A DNA stretch of 18,534 nt from Atribacterota bacterium (GTDB lineage: Bacteria > Atribacterota > Phoenicimicrobiia > Phoenicimicrobiales > Phoenicimicrobiaceae): positions 1-18,534 of the forward strand of contig DAOUWX010000016.1 of the NCBI GenBank assembly GCA_030666935.1, given 5' to 3'. Of this stretch, positions 16,417 through 18,534 are shown piece by piece. Under the pieces are notes generated by a model. It did no database searches. It was not told where the DNA came from and saw only the letters and a program-made list of their open reading frames with translations. A program made the position numbers and the translations under genes. Position 1 is the first letter of the stretch; every line of letters starts with the position of its first letter.

Positions 16417-17538
16417 TTAGTCCTCCAATATCCCAATTACACAAGTTTTATTATAAAATTCAAGGTAATCTTTCCGATTATTTGCAATTTCACCAATCGT
16501 CAATGCCCCGATTAATGGAATATTTTTCTTATACACAGCATTAAGTTCATCATTAAATTTATCCTCCAAAAAAAGAACCCGGGAAATACAATCTATAAAT
16601 AATATCGATTTATTGCCGGATTCGGCCTTAAAATCATTCTCCGCTAAATGGAGAGTATTCGATGCAGCGTTAATTAAAGAGGTAGCGTCTCCGGTAAGCA
16701 CATAAACATAAGAGTCTTCGGGAACTTCTCCAACACATTGTAAAGCGTTTTCATCAACAACTATAAGCGGGTCTCTTATTATTTTCTCAGCTTCTAATTT
16801 ACTTATACCGAAGGGATATCCTTTGGCAATATCAAAGAAATTGTTTTCCTTAAATATTTTCCCTGAATGGGACTCTACTGCTTCTTTATATACTTGAAAT
16901 GCAGGCTTCCAATCCAAGGTTTTAATCACATTTCCATCAGACTTTGTAACTTTGTATGGTCCACTAATCTCCTTCCATCCATGACTTACGCCAATCCCGC
17001 TTTCTAAGTCCGTTAAAGCCAGAATGGCGCTATCCTGTATCAATCCATAATTTGTGAATAAACATGGTTTTTGTTTGAAACTAAGTGAACCAGCACCACC
17101 TCCGATGTAATTAAATTCCAATCCAAACACATTGAAGAGACTTTCAATAAAATCACCGATTCTTTTGGCAAATCCATCTACAAAAATAAACATGGTTTTG
17201 GTTGTACCGTTATCCGGAATTTTTTCCTCAATAATTCTCTCGTAATCTGAATCCATATTACTTAGGTCAGGAATTATCTGCACATTTGCTTCATGGTATA
17301 AACCAGCAATAATGGTGCCCTTTGCCAGTTTTTTATTCCCGTAAATTATCTCTGGAAAAATTCCACCGAATATTGGGGTTGTTGTACTCTTTAATATATC
17401 ATCTACAGAATCTTTCTTAAAATCATTTGCGTCACAGGATAAAATAAATAGTGTTTTTACTTTCTTATCTTGTAAAACTGAATTGATTAAATTTTTAAAT
17501 TCTTCGATTCTACCTGTTTTGCTAACTTGAATATTCAT
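16417..17538 (-). CDS. FIST N/FIST C domain sensory protein
   Basis: A 373-residue protein matching the FIST (F-box and intracellular signal transduction) architecture, a putative ligand-binding sensor thought to recognise small molecules such as amino acids. FIST_N spans about 28-205, with the typical YIGGGAGSLSF (144-154) followed by GLIQDSAILALTD. FIST_C spans about 210-350 and ends in GALTIGEIANN and FYNKTCVIGIL. There is no signal peptide or membrane segment, so it is cytoplasmic. The ATG has GGAAGG five bases upstream. It lies 30 nt after a PAS/HD-GYP gene and 2 nt before the multi-sensor HD-GYP gene, which strongly suggests one operon. It has no output domain of its own, so signal must pass to a partner; the neighbouring 914-residue protein is the likely one. 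Confidence 0.9.
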   Translation of the reverse strand: MNIQVSKTGRIEEFKNLINSVLQDKKVKTLFILSCDANDFKKDSVDDILKSTTTPIFGGIFPEIIYGNKKLAKGTIIAGLYHEANVQIIPDLSNMDSDYERIIEEKIPDNGTTKTMFIFVDGFAKRIGDFIESLFNVFGLEFNYIGGGAGSLSFKQKPCLFTNYGLIQDSAILALTDLESGIGVSHGWKEISGPYKVTKSDGNVIKTLDWKPAFQVYKEAVESHSGKIFKENNFFDIAKGYPFGISKLEAEKIIRDPLIVVDENALQCVGEVPEDSYVYVLTGDATSLINAASNTLHLAENDFKAESGNKSILFIDCISRVLFLEDKFNDELNAVYKKNIPLIGALTIGEIANNRKDYLEFYNKTCVIGILED

Positions 17539-17568
17539 AATATCCTTCCAGAAATATTTATTTTATCT

Positions 17569-18534
17569 TTATTCAAATTTAAAATCCTTTTCTTTGAAGA
17601 GTTTAATACAGATATCTACTACTTCCGGGTCATAGAGAATACCTTTGTTTTGGATGATTTCTTCTAAGGCTGCGCCTATGCCCTTGGCTGAACGATAAGG
17701 CCGGTGAGAAGACATCGCCTCTACTACATCTGATACACAGATTATTTTAGCTTCTAGAAGAATTTCTTTATCTTTTAACCCTCTGGGATACCCTGACCCA
17801 TTTATCTTTTCGTGATGTTGAAGGACAATTTCTGCAATAGGCCAGAGAAAATCAATTTTTTTAAGGATATCATGCCCTATCTGAGAATGATTTTTAATTA
17901 AATTAAATTCTATTTCGGAAAGCTTCCCCGGTTTGCTTAATATTTCAGCAGGTAAGTTTATCTTCCCCACATCATGTATAAGAGCAGCAATTTTTATTCC
18001 TTCAACCCTGTCTTTAGAGAATCCCATTTCTTCGGCCAAAGCAACAGCAAGCTTGGAAACCTTCCGCTGATGGCCGGCAGTATAAGCATCCCTTGCTTCT
18101 GTTACCAGGGAAATAGCCTCGATACTATCTTCCATAGCCTTTTGCAGCTTCTTAAAACTTTCCCTGAGCTGCTCTTCAGTTTTTTTCCGTTCAGTAATAT
18201 CTATAAACATTCCTATTATCCCCCGGGGATTTCCATTAACTATAACCGGAGAACCGGACATAGATACCGGAAATAAAGTGCCATCCTTCTTTCTTCTAAT
18301 AGTCTCAAAGTTAATATAACCCTTTGATAATGCTTCATTATCCAAACCCTTTCCTTCTTCAATTTTTTCAGAAGGATGAATAATCCCGGAATTGATATTC
18401 TTACCTTTTATCTCTTTCAATGAATAACCAAATAGTTTGCTGAACTGTAAATTTATATCTAAGATATTTCCTTTTTCGTCGATATACACTATTGCCTTAG
18501 GGTTATCTCTAAAGATACTGATAAACTCCTGCTG
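17569..18534 (-). CDS. PAS/HD-GYP domain phosphodiesterase (5' end cut by window edge)
   Basis: The reading frame is open through the right edge. The window contains the last 321 residues; a GTG at 18489 is internal to the PAS domain and is not the true start. Residues 1-115 (window numbering) form a PAS domain ending MFIDITERKK, a short coiled linker follows, and HD-GYP fills about 130-321. Metal-site residues H187-D188 (HDVGK), H221, H240-H241 and D269 are present. Like the 914-residue neighbour, the motif reads HHEKINGSGYP with N245 replacing D. More sensor domains may lie beyond the edge. The HD-GYP part is very similar at nucleotide level to 13670-14200, pointing to duplication. It is the first visible gene of the signalling operon and precedes the FIST gene by 30 nt. 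Expected role: hydrolysis of c-di-GMP or a related cyclic dinucleotide. Confidence 0.93.
   Translation of the reverse strand, partial: QQEFISIFRDNPKAIVYIDEKGNILDINLQFSKLFGYSLKEIKGKNINSGIIHPSEKIEEGKGLDNEALSKGYINFETIRRKKDGTLFPVSMSGSPVIVNGNPRGIIGMFIDITERKKTEEQLRESFKKLQKAMEDSIEAISLVTEARDAYTAGHQRKVSKLAVALAEEMGFSKDRVEGIKIAALIHDVGKINLPAEILSKPGKLSEIEFNLIKNHSQIGHDILKKIDFLWPIAEIVLQHHEKINGSGYPRGLKDKEILLEAKIICVSDVVEAMSSHRPYRSAKGIGAALEEIIQNKGILYDPEVVDICIKLFKEKDFKFE

Noticed and set aside
16415..16444. TTG start of the multi-sensor HD-GYP protein overlapping the FIST gene
   Set aside because: GGAGG is correctly spaced for the ATG at 16414; the extension would encode residues unlike a GAF N-terminus.
18487..18489. 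GTG as the start of the rightmost PAS/HD-GYP gene
   Set aside because: It falls inside a PAS domain and the frame remains open to the window edge with PAS-like residues before it, so the gene is truncated by the window.

Overview
The window is an AT-rich bacterial chromosome segment in which every convincing gene lies on the minus strand, so transcription runs from high to low coordinates. Several features suggest a diderm, probably anaerobic, lineage. The exported peptide-binding protein has a plain Sec signal peptide and no lipobox cysteine. There are two exported murein hydrolases. Sensing is dominated by Cache, PAS, GAF and HD-GYP proteins. Atribacterota (OP9/JS1) or a similar uncultured phylum is my best guess, but nothing seen here proves it. 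I found no tRNA, rRNA, CRISPR array, insertion sequence or integrase.

Region A (about 7.6-18.5 kb) is a dense signalling block. In transcription order it holds: a PAS/HD-GYP protein cut by the right edge; a FIST-domain sensor; a GAF-PAS-PAS-PAS-GAF-HD-GYP protein; a membrane-anchored protein made of two fused periplasmic binding domains; a Cache-HAMP histidine kinase; a stand-alone CheY-like receiver; and a receiver-GAF-HD-GYP protein. Spacing is tight at FIST/HD-GYP (2 nt), kinase/receiver (ATGA overlap) and receiver/receiver-HD-GYP (33 nt). No transporter permease, ATPase or GGDEF gene accompanies the binding protein. I therefore read the block as a possible ligand-sensing system that ends in hydrolysis of a cyclic dinucleotide. 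The tandem binding protein would present a ligand to the kinase, and three HD-GYP domains would be the output. This wiring is inference.

Region B (about 2.9-7.5 kb) is a cell-envelope group: a TPR-rich lytic transglycosylase, a small zinc-ribbon protein with an internal repeat, a 59-residue excisionase-type HTH protein with a good sigma70-like promoter and an upstream four-unit 8-bp repeat, and a five-LysM M23 endopeptidase.

Region C (1-2.8 kb) is the start of a dipeptide/oligopeptide ABC transporter operon: a family 5 binding protein, an intergenic double hairpin that includes an intrinsic terminator, then a DppB-type permease cut by the left edge.

The most interesting points are the orphan tandem binding protein in the signalling cluster, the shared cysteine-bearing GAF module, the repeated HD-GYP genes, and an unusual leader in which a hairpin may bring a distant Shine-Dalgarno sequence close to its start codon. 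Three starts (11457, 13577, 16414) were set inside longer open frames because of well-placed Shine-Dalgarno sequences.
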